A stretch of DNA of 64,000 nucleotides from Populus alba (taxonomy: Eukaryota; Streptophyta; Magnoliopsida; Malpighiales; Salicaceae), in contig NC_133301.1 of NCBI RefSeq assembly GCF_005239225.2, positions 11,780,318 to 11,844,317 on the forward strand. Direction: 5' to 3'. Every line of letters starts with the position of its first letter. The stretch's first letter is position 1. The notes under the pieces were generated by a model. The model worked only from the letters and a program-made list of their open reading frames with translations. It was not told the origin of the DNA and did not search any database. A program made the position numbers and the translations under genes. Shown piece by piece: positions 35,426 through 48,639 of this stretch.

Positions 35426-37501
35426 TATTTTTTATATTATTGATGTCCTGTTACTTTGAAAATAAAGTTATCTTTTTTCCGATTCCACAACACAACCATT
35501 GGCATCTTTAATGTGAAATTACCTTGCAAGGTAAGTTGTCTTTTTTCCTATTTACCTCTTTGATTTTCATTTCAATTCTACCTAATCTTTTCCCTTTTGC
35601 TACATCTCTTTTTTCTTCTTCCTTGATTCGTGTCAGGCTTTTTTGGTTTGTGTTCACTTTGAAGAGATACTGATTTTTCACATTTTAGATCAAGTGCTTA
35701 AGGTTGTGGACTAGGAAGAAAAGGAAAAAAAGGTGTTCTTATTGACATTTCAGAAAGGTATTCGACCTTTCTTCCCCTTACTCTTTTTGTTTATTTATAT
35801 TTTCATTATTACATAATAAAATTAAAACAGGTTTAAGAAATTGTCCTTTAGCTCCCGAGCATTCATCTAGTTTCATCTAATTAAGCTATAGAGTGATTAA
35901 ATTGAAAAAAAAAAGTTTGAAAATGAAAAAAAAAAAAAAGTTAGTAGTTAAGCTCCATAAAAAATACCCCATATATTTCAATGTAGATGGTAACTATTAT
36001 TGTTGTTGTCCTAGCTAGTCATTGTCTTTTTTTTTTCTCTCTCTATTTTATTTTATTTTCCTATTTATTTAATTTTAAATTGTATATGACAGGTTGATAT
36101 GATCTTGATTTTTTTTTTTTTATGTATTATGGCAGATTATTTGGACATGAGAAAATACAATTTATTTTTTATATAACATCTTTGTGCTTTCTAATTCGGC
36201 TCTAATGGCCCAAAGTCAATCTCTTGTAAGGCTATGCCTTTAATAGTTTTTTAACCTAAGATTCAAAGACAATGTATATTTTGTTACGTAAAATATTTCT
36301 GTTTTATATTTTTCAAGTTTCTTTATTGATGAGTTTATCTTCTTTTGGTATGATATTGTCAGTTATAGGACTTAGCACCATGCACTTAAAATCTAAAATA
36401 AAATAAAATAAAATATTGTGGTTCTTTTTATAGATTAATTCTTCTTTATGGTTCTACCTAAATTTTATAGACTACGTTTTGTTACGTAAATCTTGCCCAA
36501 AAAATGCAAGGAAATAATAGACGAAACTAAAACATTATTGTGGATTCAGGATTGTAATGGTGGGTTTTTTTTTTTTTGCAAAATAAAATCTGGTTTCATA
36601 GACTTAAAACAATTAAAACTTTAGATACTGGATTTGAAACTTAAATAAGTATTGGAGGATTAAATTAAATGAAAGGGGAGAAATGGCTAACACTGAGAAG
36701 GGCTCCTACATTTAGATATGTTTGAAAGTGTTTTTTACGATTATTTTTTAAAATATTTTTTTATTAAAATAATATATTTTTTATTTTTTTAAAAATAATT
36801 TTTAAAATCAGCATATCAAAATAATTCAAAATATAAATAAAAAATTTAACAAAAAATAATTTAATTTTTTAAAAAAACACGGGTTAACCCGCATTTCTAA
36901 ACACTCTCTTAAGCAACAACGCGTAATGACACCACATCATTTCTTTATTTTTTAATTAAATATATTTTTTAATTTCATTCTTTATTTTTTTATTTTTTTT
37001 ATTGATTAAAAATATAATTTTATAATTTTCATATAGAATTCTTCTCTCAATAATTCCAATACGGCAATACATCGCAGTCTTTGTTATTTTAAAAATATGT
37101 CGTCCAAATGCAGCTGAGAGCTAGAGCGTTCCATCTCCTCATACAAGTGCTTTTAAGGAGTGAAGTGGCAGGCTATTAAAAGCTGTTAGCTTCAAGATAG
37201 AATAACAGAATTAAAGAAAAAACACCATTAATATTATAATAAGTTGTATTCGAGAAAGGATGGCAAAATGAGGCCTTTAACTAATTTATAGCTTCTACCT
37301 GAAATGCGAAGAAGAAGATTGGTTTATAGCTCTTCCAAGCATGAAGTCATCAAAAAATAGTATATCCGCAAAAACTAGAAATAATTAACATAATCCAATG
37401 AACCAGATCAATTCAAATCTGGCTCAGCAAGGAAGAGATTTCTGCGGCCATAATATGTAGTTACTACAGGAACTGCAAGGAAAAAGCTGAAGATAGTTTG
37501 G

Positions 37502-37879
37502 TTAACTGAGCTCGTCTCTCCACATTAAGAAACTGCTACGGTTTTGATTACCATTCGGAATGTCAGATGAAACTACAACATTCTCTACAATTACATTGCC
37601 ATTAAAATCAATTCTGTATGAGACATCCATTCCTTCCAGAATTAAGTGGTATGTTACATCCCCAGAAGGATGACAAACCTGGCTGTTTTCATTGTCCGAA
37701 GCTTCTTGATCTTGGTTCTGGTTTGAATCAAGAGCACTATGTTGTGCTTCCCCATTTCCAGTCTTGATAAGGGATCATGTAGTTGATTTCGTTGAGATAT
37801 TGATCGAATATCCCATTGAAAGCACCTGCTTGATTAAGCATTGAAGTTCATCTGGTGATGCATAGAGCGACTTCTTTTT
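37502..37879 (-). pseudogene. Duplicated last exon of TrmO gene (array copy 3)
   Basis: Same exon with a one-base deletion in a G run (near 37770) and a one-base insertion near 37816, giving a local frame slip of about 15 codons. Without the catalytic exons it cannot encode TrmO. Confidence 0.85.
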
Positions 37880-38355
37880 CTGAACAAAACAAAAGCACGG
37901 CTATCCTGATCAGGACATGTTAAAAGATCAAAAAGTAAAAAGAAAGACCAAGGTAGCGTTTCTAATATGGAGGAACTCATTGGTATTTTCCTTCCACGAA
38001 TTGGGCAATTGTGGAAGCTAAGCACTGCTTCAACATAGTGGCTGCCAGCCTATTTTTAGTTTCTTAGAGATGAAAATAAAATTACAAAAGGGAGAATATC
38101 AATTTAGTCCCTGACCTGCGTGCTAATCTTCAATTAAGTCTCTATATTAAAGATTTTATCCATGGATAAAATCCCAGATGCTCCAGACATGTCGGAAATC
38201 TACCTGATGAGAGAATAAATATAAATCGGGAAAAGGACCCGGATTGATAATATTCAAATTAATAGATAAAACGTTCAATTTCGGGGCTCCGTCGAGAATT
38301 AGGTAAGGCAACATGAGGGGCTAGCTTGAGGTTCCTAAAGAAACAAAGAATATAC

Positions 38356-38612
38356 CTCACGCGGTAGATGACCGTCGATGGACCGCCAAATTTGCCCAAA
38401 AGAAATTCCAAAGCAGGAAAGCGATTTCGGAATTCGGATGCTTCTGATGAAAGGTTGCATGTCTCCGAGTCCCTGAGGACTTTTGAATTGTCGTCATCTT
38501 TGGGCAAAGAATCTTCGCTTGTTTTTTCATGCTTTGAAACTATGCTCGCCGAATTGACTTTTCTTCCTTCTCCTCCTCTAGATGGATTTCGAGTATTCCG
38601 ATTCATTTTCAT
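38356..38612 (-). pseudogene. Unidentified open first exon (array copy 3, frameshifted)
   Basis: Same exon as at 32281-32538, with one base missing in a C run near 38465. This shifts the frame so that it reads through the donor into the intron. Confidence 0.45.
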
Positions 38613-40649
38613 TTAATTTATCTCTTGGGTCTTGTCCGAAAGAATATATATTAATTATTTTTGGGCTGTTTTAAATGTATAATTGGTTGAAAAGTATCTA
38701 TGATTTTCTTATCAAATCCAACCAGGCTCCTGGCCTTTCAATTCTTTTTATTATTATTATTATTTTGGCCGTCGAATTATAAGGTCAAGAAAATGCATCG
38801 CCCTCGGTAGAGTTTTCTTAGGCTTCTGTCAATTAAAACCTCGTCGAGTAGCACGTGTGTGACCGACCACTCCCTCCCAATTTACATTGATGATTAATAA
38901 TTGTGTTTTTCACATTTTTAAAAAAATTTAAATTTTTTATTTTAAATTAATATGTTTATGATTTTTTCAAATTATTTTAATATACTCATTTTTAAAAATA
39001 CTTTAAAAAAAATAAAAAATAAAAAATACTTTTAAAACAACTACAGTCAAATACACCAGCACGCGTTTTCTGAGGATAGAGGACCTGACCCGAGATGGTG
39101 TTTTGCTTTTACATGATTGTTCGAGGGGACCATATCAAGAAATTACGAGGTTGTGGAAGTATAGTTGGCTCTCTCGACCAATCAGCTTTGTTCCAAATAT
39201 CTTTATATTTTGAGTTTATTTATTCCAACTTCTTGCCACCACAACACTTATTCTCGTTGTCCTTTTTTCTTTGCTCAAAACCCGGAAAATATCCTGATCT
39301 GGAGAGAAGCATTACTTCTGTAGTGGTTAGGCTTTCCTTGGGGGCCTCGAAGGCAAAGGTCATCTAGAAAATTGATTTTGCATCACGTGAGATTTCTTTG
39401 CTGAGAATTCATTTCTGAATCGAGATGGCTTTGCTTTCACGTGCCAATTTTTTTAATAGAGTTATACTAGCAAACTGCCAGCACTACTTCGCTTGGGTGG
39501 GATCAAGGATTTTTAAATATATATAAAAAAATGTTTAGACTGCTTAGAATTTTTTACCATAATTCCAAAAATAATTATATAATATACAAAAAGGAAACTC
39601 ATTTTCTTGTAGCGATTAAATGTAGAAATGGTAAACCTTTTTTTTTTTTTTTTCAATTTTCTTAGTTGCTTTGGTATTGTAACAATGGCAAATCTGTAAT
39701 TTTGTGCAACTCTTTTTTTTTTTCAAACAATTTTTTTTAAAATTCTTTTTACTTACACTTGGTCTATTTATTATAATTATTTTTGTTCTTATCATCACTC
39801 ATTCATTCATTGTTACAATAACACTGTGGAGATTGTTTTAAAAAAAACTCTCTTTCTCTAACATTTTTCAAGAAAAATCACTCAGTCTAAAGTTAAATAT
39901 ATTATTTCTCCTTTTGTTTTTATTATTATAAAAGAAACTAAATTAAAAGATGATGGCTTTTTTACAAAAAAAAAAATCATTATTATTATTATCATAAAAA
40001 AAAAAAATCTTTCACTTTATTAGTTCCTTGTAGAAATGACACTCTTCAAATTTTTATTGATATTAAGGTTTTGTTTAATTTTCACTTTTATACTTTAAAA
40101 ATGACATTGTTGCAATTTTACAAGATTTTAGGGTTTAGAATCCTCTCCAAAAACATCTGTATTCATTATAGAGATGCTAATGTTGAGATTTTTAATATGT
40201 TTTTTGGACATCTAATTTTTTTATAGCACCCTCCTAACAATCTCTAGAAAAAGTTCAAAGAAATCAATTCTCTCTCTCTTTCATAATTGATTCTTTAATA
40301 TACCTAATTTTTTTCTTTAAACCCTCAGAATAGTCTTTTTCATCTTTTAAGGTGTCTATAAAAGTTGTAGATCAAACCATTAACACTGTGAAGGGGATTA
40401 GTGAGAACTGAACAAAGCCATTTTTGAGATACATTGGTCACGAATTGGATTTCATGGGTTTATGACCATAAACTTGTAATTGGATAGGGCTTGTACTTCG
40501 AACTCTTTTTTGCGTTTCTTAGAATTTTAGGTTACGATCGAATTCTCTTAGTTTGTTCTTAACAAACAAGGTAAGTCTTATATCATTTTTTTTTTTTTTT
40601 TCCTTTTCTTTACACCCAATTCTCTTCTTTTCAACCACATCTACTTTGA

Positions 40650-41505
40650 GTCCGTTTGGCTACGAGGTAAAGGTTGTGTTTCTTCAAAAACACACTGGCT
40701 CAGTGTTTGGTTAAGAAAAAAAAACTATTTACTATCCCTAATTTATTGTGTTCGAGACGCATGGAAATGAAAAACAGCAAATTGCTGCTTTTTGCGTGGC
40801 AGGCTACTGCTAAGTGAACAATGGAGCATGTCTCTGCTGTCCACTCAACATTTTTTTTTGAAACAGTGAAGGCATCCTTCACTGTTCACTGAATAGTGGA
40901 TGCATGCCTCCACTGTTCGCTGAATAGGTTTGTTGTTTTGTTTTTTTAACCAGTGTACTTAATTGATTTCACTCGCACTGTTCACATGAACGTGAACAAT
41001 ATTTTTTTTTTTAAAATTAGTTTAAGGTGAATTAAATTTACTCGTACTGTAATCTTAATTTTATTCTTGATAATATTTTATCTAATTTTGTAGTTCTTGT
41101 CGGATGAATTTTGTACGTAATGGAATTGTAGATAGTTTTTTGTTAAAATAATTTTTTTTAAGTGTGATTTATTTTATGATGTAGTAGTAATAGTTAAATC
41201 TATAAAATTTAAATTAAAAACTATCAATATTAATATATATTTTTTAAAATTATATTATAACCTTAATTTCAAAAGCATTTTTAACTAAACACATTTAAAA
41301 CTACTTTTTAAAAAAATTATTTTATAACCTCAATTTTAAAAGCATTCTTAACCAAACACATTAAAATTATTTTTTCTTCAACCTCAATTTCAATTATAGT
41401 TTTAATCAAACATCTATTTTTTCAAAATAACCTTAACTAAAAGTATTTTTTATAAAATAATTTTTTTAAAAATAAAACCACAACAGCTACCACAATACCA
41501 AACAT
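40650..41505. mobile_element. Inverted-end repeat element (array copy 3)
   Basis: Copy of 28491-29347 carried within the array unit. Confidence 0.55.
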
Positions 41506-43570
41506 ATTTTTTATATTATTGATGTCCTGTTACTTTGAAAATAAAGTTATCTTTTTTCCGATTCCACAACACAACCATTGGCATCTTTAATGTGAAATTA
41601 CCTTGCAAGGTAAGTTGTCTTTTTTCCTATTTACCTCTTTGATTTTCATTTCAATTCTACCTAATCTTTTCCCTTTTGCTACATCTCTTTTTTTCTTCTT
41701 CCTTGATTCGTGTCAGGCTTTTTTGGTTTGTGTTCACTTTGAAGAGATACTGATTTTTTCACATTTTAGATCAAGTGCTTAAGGTTGTGGACTAGGAAGA
41801 AAAGGAAAAAAAGGTGTTCTTATTGACATTTCAGAAAGGTATTCGACCTTTCTTCCCCTTACTCTTTTTGTTTATTTATATTTTCATTATTACATAATAA
41901 AATTAAAACAGGTTTAAGAAATTGTCCTTTAGCTCCCGAGCATTCATCTAGTTTCATCTAATTAAGCTATAGAGTGATTAAATTGAAAAAAAAAGTTTGA
42001 AAATGAAAAAAAAAAAAAAGTTAGTAGTTAAGCTCCATAAAAAATACCCCATATATTTCAATGTAGATGGTAACTATTATTGTTGTTGTCCTAGCTAGTC
42101 ATTGTCTTTTTTTTTCTCTCTCTATTTTATTTTATTTTCCTATTTATTTAATTTTAAATTGTATATGACAGGTTGATATGATCTTGATTTTTTTTTTTTA
42201 TGTATTATGGCAGATTATTTGGACATGAGAAAAATACAATTTATTTTTTATATAACATCTTTGTGCTTTCTAATTCGGCTCTAATGGCCCAAAGTCAATC
42301 TCTTGTAAGGCTATGCCTTTAATAGTTTTTTAACCTAAGATTCAAAGACAATGTATATTTTGTTACGTAAAAATATTTCTGTTTTATATTTTTCAAGTTT
42401 CTTTATTGATGAGTTTATCTTCTTTTGGTATGATATTGTCAGTTATAGGACTTAGCACCATGCACTTAAAATCTAAAATAAAATAAAATAAAATATTGTG
42501 GTTCTTTTTATAGATTAATTCTTCTTTATGGTTCTACCTAAATTTTATAGACTACGTTTTGTTACGTAAATCTTGCCCAAAAAATGCAAGGAAATAATAG
42601 ACGAAACTAAAACATTATTGTGGATTGTAATGGTGGGTTTTGTTTTTTTTTTGCAAAATACAATCTGGTTTCATAGACTTAAAACAATTAAAACTTTAGA
42701 TACTAGATTTGAAACTTAAATAAGTATTTGAGGATTAAATTAAATGAAAGGGGAGAAATGGCTAACACTGAGAAGGGCTCCTACACTTAGACATATTTGA
42801 AAGTGTTGTTATTAAAGTATTTTTTTTATTAAAATAATATATTTTTTATTTTTTTAAAAAAATAATTTTTAAAATCAGCATATTAATATAATCCAAAATA
42901 TAAACAAAAATTTTAACAAAAAATAATTTAATTTTTTTAAAAAAATACAGGTTAGCCCGCGTTTCTAAACGCTCTCTTAAGCAGCAACGCGTAATGACAC
43001 TACATCATTTCTTTATTTTTTTTAATTAAATATATTTTTTTAATTTTCATTCTTTATTTTTTATTTTTTTATTGATTAAAAATATAATTTTATAATTTTC
43101 ATATAGAATTTCTTCTCTCAATAATTCCAATACGGCAATACATCGCAGTCTTTGTTATTTTAAAAATATGTCGTCCAAATGCAGCTGAGAGCTATAGCGT
43201 TCCATCTCCTCATACAAGTGCTTTTAAGGAGTGAAGTGGCAGGCTATTAAAAGCTGTTAGCTTCAAGATAGAATAACAGAATTAAAGAAAAAACACCATT
43301 AATATTATAATAAGTTGTATTCGAGAAAGGATGGCAAAATGAGGCCTTTAAATAATTTATAGCTTCTACCTGAAATGGGAAGAAGAAGATTGGTTTATAG
43401 CTCTTCCAAGCATGAAAGTCATAAAAAATAGTATCTGCAAAACTGGAAATAATTAACATATAATCCAATGAACCAGATCAATTCAAATCTGGCTCAGCAA
43501 GAAAGAGATTCTGCGGCCATAATATGTAGTTACTACAGGAACTGCAAGGAAAAAGCTGAAGATAGTTTGG

Positions 43571-46500
43571 TTAACTGAGCTCGTCTCTCCACATTAAGAA
43601 ACTGCTACGGTTTTGATTACCATTCGGAATGTCAGATGAAACTACAACATTCTCTACAATTACATTGCCATTAAAATCAATTCTGTATGAGACATCCATT
43701 CCTTCCAAAATTAAGTGGTATGTTACATCCCCAGAAGGATGACAAACCTGGCTGTTTTCATTGTCCAAAGCTTCTTGATCTTGGTTCTGGTTTGAATCAA
43801 GAGCACTATGTTGTGCTTCCCCATTTCCAGTCTTGATAAGGGGATCATGTGGTTGATTTCGTTGAGATATTGATCGAATATCCCATGAAAGCACCTGCTT
43901 GATTAAGCATTGAAGTTCATCTGGTGATGCATAGAGCGACTTCTTTTTCTGAACAAAACAAAAGCACGGCTATCCTGATCAGGACATGTTAAAAGATCAA
44001 AAAGTAAAAAGAAAGACCAAGGTAGCGTTTCTAATATGGAGGAACTCATTTTGCTCAATTAATATTGCACCTTTTTGCAACTGATCACTCAACATTTAAA
44101 ACTTCAATAAGACATGGTTGAAGAAAAAATATTATACAATGGGATCAACAGGAATAGTTTTCAGACAGTGAGAGAACTTCAACATGGACATTGTTAAAAG
44201 AAAACATCTAAAAACAAGTAATGAAGTCACATAATCTATCCCTAACGAATCAATTGCAATGAATTTCCATGGAAGAATTGCTATCAAATTCAGATCACCA
44301 AAGATTTAATAGAATGGATTCATGTTTGGTTTTTTAATTCGTAATTCTTCACTGTTCACATAAGTACTCCAAAATCAAACGTTGAAACATTGTTCATGTT
44401 TCTCTCTATCAAAGGTATATTTCACTATTTTGAAACGAAGAAGATGGAGATGATTTGGGTGAGGAGAATGGACACTGGACAGAGTGTGGCCAATTTTGGG
44501 ATTGCTGATGGGGCTTTCCAATTTTTTTTAATGTTGTTGCTCCACCCTAGACTGTATTACAAACAACAAAAATCATCAAGGGGCCACATTTTTCTCAAGT
44601 GCATCCTTTACCCTGCCTAAAAAAGAATCACATTTTTCCAAAATATGCATATTTTTCCTGAAATAAGTTTTATGTTTTTCTTGTCCGATGAAACATGCCA
44701 CACTTGTGCCATGCTCACTTGAACTTTGGTGTTTAGAGTTGCAATTTGGGGCTTTGATAGTGTAGGATAATGAAGGTAAATGTGAAAATGTGGTTCATTG
44801 ACAATTTAATTGTTGTAGATGGTTGACCTGGATGGAGGCCAACAATAAGAAAGGTTAAACACTTCCAAGTATAAAAACATAGTTGCAGGACTTATTTGTT
44901 GCTTTCCCTAAATTTATTTATATAAATTCATTTCATTGCAATTACTTGCACAACCTAACAACCATGTGTTATCTACCCATTCGATTCTATTATTTGCAAG
45001 GACTATAAAATAAACAAAAAACTTTGATTGTTGTCACTTTAATCATAAGAGAAATTTTTTGAAGTGAGATGTTCTCTGATTTAGCACCCTTTGGGCTGCT
45101 TCTCTCACATGCTCAGTCAGTACCTCTGTAATCTTAGCCATTTATAGATAAAAAATTTTCTTGGTGAGAAATTACTATGATGTTTAATTTCGCAGTTAGT
45201 TCTACCATAATAGACTGCTATGGACGAGGTAATTTAGCGAATTGTAAAGATGAACAGACAGTAGACAACATAGACAGAGGAAACGGCAAAACCCAGAAAA
45301 AGAAAAGAAATCCAAACTAATCATATGAATTTGAACATACAAATGCTTAATATTTCAAGTAGTTATGAACCACTTACTGCTGTTTCCCAACAATCAGATA
45401 GTGAGGAAGAGAAGCCCTCAGAAAAGTTAACAGAAGCTACTGCTAACATATTGTCCACCTGTACAAAAATTAGCCATTATTCCAATGTGATAGGGGAACA
45501 AGTGAACGGGAAAAGGGCAAGCTCAATGAGAAAAATATGCATCAGACTTAAGGAGTGGTCCTTTGAGAAGGACATGCAGCATTACTTCATATATATCTGG
45601 AAATTGTTCATCAACAGAACCTTCTATAGCTCTAACTTTACAGCTTATAGTATAATAATGCTTGCTGCAGTTGTCACTTTCAAGAGTCAAGACTAGGATT
45701 TTATTATAGGAAATAAATTCACAACATAATGCATCATCATTTTCCTAAAACTGCATTCAAGATTAAAATATGGTAAAGTTGTATTGTGGTATTACCATTA
45801 CCCACTCCGGCACTGCTGCCCCTTTGATGCTATCACAGTATGGTAGATATGGTTTGATGTCAAGTATTGGCTGTTAATAAAAGTAGCACAATGAGTACAG
45901 CAAATATCATGGAAACCACGCATATGCATTCTATTCAGGATAAAGCTAAAAGAAAGAAGAAAGATATCAATCATAGGTAGTGTGACTAGGAAAGAAAAAA
46001 CATGGGAAACTTACTGTCCCGTCAACCAGGTCAACACCAGATAGAAGAACCATGTTTCCTTGTACAGCCTCCACCTAAAGTAAACAATGGATATTGTTAC
46101 TAATTGTTAAGTAAAGGATTTTCCTTTTTCTGCAAGTTCTAACATTTCATTAAGAAAAAGCACCATGCAGTGCAAGATTCAGTGTGACACTCCAAGCATG
46201 AGGATGAAATGCATCTAGTTTCCCAGAAATCTTTTATTGGTGAGAATAGAATAAAATCCGTAAATGCAGGAACCAAGGGAGTGCTGCCCATTTGCACAAG
46301 TAAGAAAATACAAGAACTAGTTTTAAGAAGTTTGATTATTCCTTTCCCATATCAATGAACCTTGATATTAATCTATCCCAATCTATATACATTTATTCTA
46401 ATTTTTTCATCAGCACATGCAACACAGCTAGAAACATGTAAAAAAAATTATCCTACCTTTGCAACAGTGAGCCCAATAGGGCATGGGCGATGTGGAGATC

Positions 46501-47986
46501 TTGTAGCAAAGACTCCCATCCTTCCTCCTTTCAGTCTTGGTACTCTAACCTATCCAACCAGCCATACTTTTGTAGAAACTTCATATAAGAACAATTTTAG
46601 ATAGAAATCAAACTATACAATATATCTAGTAGCAACGGTTACCTTAGCCTTAAACTTTGATCTAGAGGGATGCTTCCATAACTTCACCAAATCTGTATTC
46701 AAATGAAACACATATATAATCCAGCAATGAGAATATTCTACAAGACCCTCAAGGGATGCTGGAGGAACCCGAGCTGAGTCAAAGATTAAGCATGCCCTAG
46801 CAAGAGGTACGAGTAAGGGTTGCCTTGGAGTCCCATTTCTGCACCAATAATGAGTGAGTTAGCTTCTATTCATGAACAACCATTTGCAAAAGCATAGATA
46901 AATGCAGACTTTCCAAGTTTTTTGCCTGAGTATGCATGCATAAAAAGTACAAAATTTCAATATAGGAATACAACTTGTGTCAGCATTAAGCATAGGATTG
47001 GAGAACAGAACAACGTGCTCAGTATTCAGGATTCATAATGACAGAAATCAATCATGAATTTGGACTTCAAATGATGGACTTGGTGAACTTAGGAGATCTA
47101 AAAAGGAGACGGTCAGATACGCAAAAACAAAATCGATTCCTTCTCAACAAGAACCGTTCAGATATCAAAAACCAAGATGAAAGTGTTTCCTTACAATGCA
47201 GTAAGAAAAATTTCCTGTTATTTGAGTCTGGGAGAGCGTTGAAGGGATGCAGTATTCAGGAAAAGTTTCTGCTTTCCATGGAGAACAGCCATGGCAGGTC
47301 CGATTGCTTAAGTAATCAATGAAACAAATCTCCTGTCTACTTATATAGTTCTATTCCTCCTAAAAATTATCTGAGATTGTCAATTTGTAGCTTTCTCTGT
47401 ACCCTTACTTCACTTGGTTGATGTACCACATTAAGAATGAATAAACAATCTCTAATTTGGATCACCGAGGAAGATTACCTGGTTGAGAAGCAAGACTGAA
47501 CTACTCCAATGGGGGTCATGGGATAAGAAGCCTGCTCCAAATTCTCAGACTTGGGTTGTGCTAAGGCCTTCCTCAAATCCTACAAAACCAATAAGGAGCA
47601 CCAATTTTATCAATGGTCACAACAATAATACAACATAATAAGAGAAAGGGCTCAGTATAACAGAAGTGCATAGATTAAAAAAGAGACCTGTTGGGCTCTA
47701 ATTCGACCTTGTCTCTCAGCAGCACTTTTTTGCATACAAGAATTGAGAGAAATCTCAAGTTCTTGAATCTTTGAATACAAAACTCTAGCTTTCTTTCTAC
47801 AAAAATAAACTGAAAGAAAGAAAGCTTCAGTGTAAAGTTAATACCTAGTATACAGTAAATTCATAGAAGACATGAAAAGAAGGGAAGAGTACGAGAGATA
47901 GCTGCTGTTGAGGCAGAAAGAAGTGCAAGTGCCACAGTTATGGTGGATGTCACAGGCAACCATTTTGAGTTTACAGTAGAACCCAT
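43571..47986 (-). CDS. TRMO: TrmO-family tRNA (adenine(37)-N6)-methyltransferase homologue, nine exons
   Basis: I assembled nine exons with GT-AG borders in consistent phase: 47986-47893, 47809-47688, 47579-47479, 46838-46643, 46549-46457, 46074-46015, 45870-45802, 45458-45378 and 43948-43571. They give 397 codons plus stop. Residues about 12-35 form a hydrophobic membrane anchor or targeting segment, followed by a basic RKKAR motif and a coiled-coil-like stretch (about 40-75). The TsaA/TrmO beta-barrel domain spans about 90-250. It has MTPIGVVQS near 94, the SAM/dimer hallmark GVFATRSPHRPCPIGLT (183-199), and LSGVDLVDGTPILDIKPYLPYCD ending at 235. The C-terminal 125 residues come from the last exon (ELQCLIKQVLSWDIRS). 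By family knowledge it uses SAM to N6-methylate t6A37 in tRNA-Thr(GGU)-type tRNAs. The role and location in this plant are inferred. The last exon has been copied three times to the left. Confidence 0.9.
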
Positions 47987-48002
47987 CTTCTCAAAGTTTT
48001 TG

Positions 48003-48109
48003 CTCTCTCTCTCTCTCTACTTTAGCATTGAGGCCGCCTGCCTAGCCTAGGTTAGTTTTACTTGTGTATGCACAAGTACAGTGGATTCTGGCGTGTTGTT
48101 GTTTGGGCC
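48003..48109 (-). promoter_or_regulatory. TrmO leader: CT repeat and site II-type GGCCCA
   Basis: A (CT)n tract at about 48003-48020 (GA on the coding strand) lies in the presumed 5' leader. GGCCCA (minus strand, 48104-48109) is the core of plant TCP site II elements, common upstream of translation-related genes. No clear TATA box is seen, which fits a housekeeping gene. Function is inferred from motif only. Confidence 0.4.
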
Positions 48110-48119
48110 GAATTGAAAA

Positions 48120-48602
48120 CAATCTTTTATTTTTGAAAATACTGTGGCCTAAAATAAGATTTAGTTACTGTTTGTTTTATTTCAAAAATATTTTTAAAAA
48201 ATTAATTTATTTTATTTTTTAAATTAATATTTTTTATATCATTTTGATGCTATGATATCAAAAATAATTTTTTAAAAATAAAAAATATTATTTTAATACA
48301 TTTCTGAATAAAAAAATATTTTAAAAAATAATTATAACTACACTTCAAAAACTATTATTATAAAATAACAGAGCTTTGTGTAATTAGTGAACCCTAATGG
48401 ATGGAAATTAAAAATAAAAAAAGCTAATTTTTACAAAGTCTTTGTCAATTAATTTATTTTAAATTTCTAAAAGACTCATAGCTGAGTAGGGTTTTTTCTT
48501 GTTATCATTTTCTTTTCTTCTCAAAGTGAAAAGATAACTAGTAAGATAAATGACAACCTTAAACAAAATTATAAATGAATTTTTTAAAAAATTATTCAAG
48601 AA

Positions 48603-48639
<37 letters not shown>

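Larger units (their letters stand above)
31909..37981. repeat. 6-kb tandem array, unit 2 (6073 bp)
   Basis: Same organisation as 25815-31908. Differences from unit 1 that I can see are mostly one-base length changes in homopolymers, plus a few short indels such as the 'tggattcagg' variant near 36541. Confidence 0.9.
37982..44050. repeat. 6-kb tandem array, unit 3 (6069 bp), contiguous with the full TrmO gene
   Basis: The O segment matches units 1 and 2. The terminal TrmO-tail segment (about 42811-44050) has clear base substitutions relative to the other tails and, after 44050, continues as TrmO intron 8 instead of joining another O segment. It is therefore the ancestral arrangement, and the others are duplicates. 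Confidence 0.9.

Noticed and set aside
45325..45696. 123-codon plus-strand frame with acidic and Ser-rich sequence
   Set aside because: It is antisense to TrmO exon 8 and its introns. The minus strand carries matching splice sites and the conserved reading frame.
47038..47322. 94-codon plus-strand frame
   Set aside because: It falls within TrmO intron 3 on the opposite strand, and I recognise no family or supporting signal.
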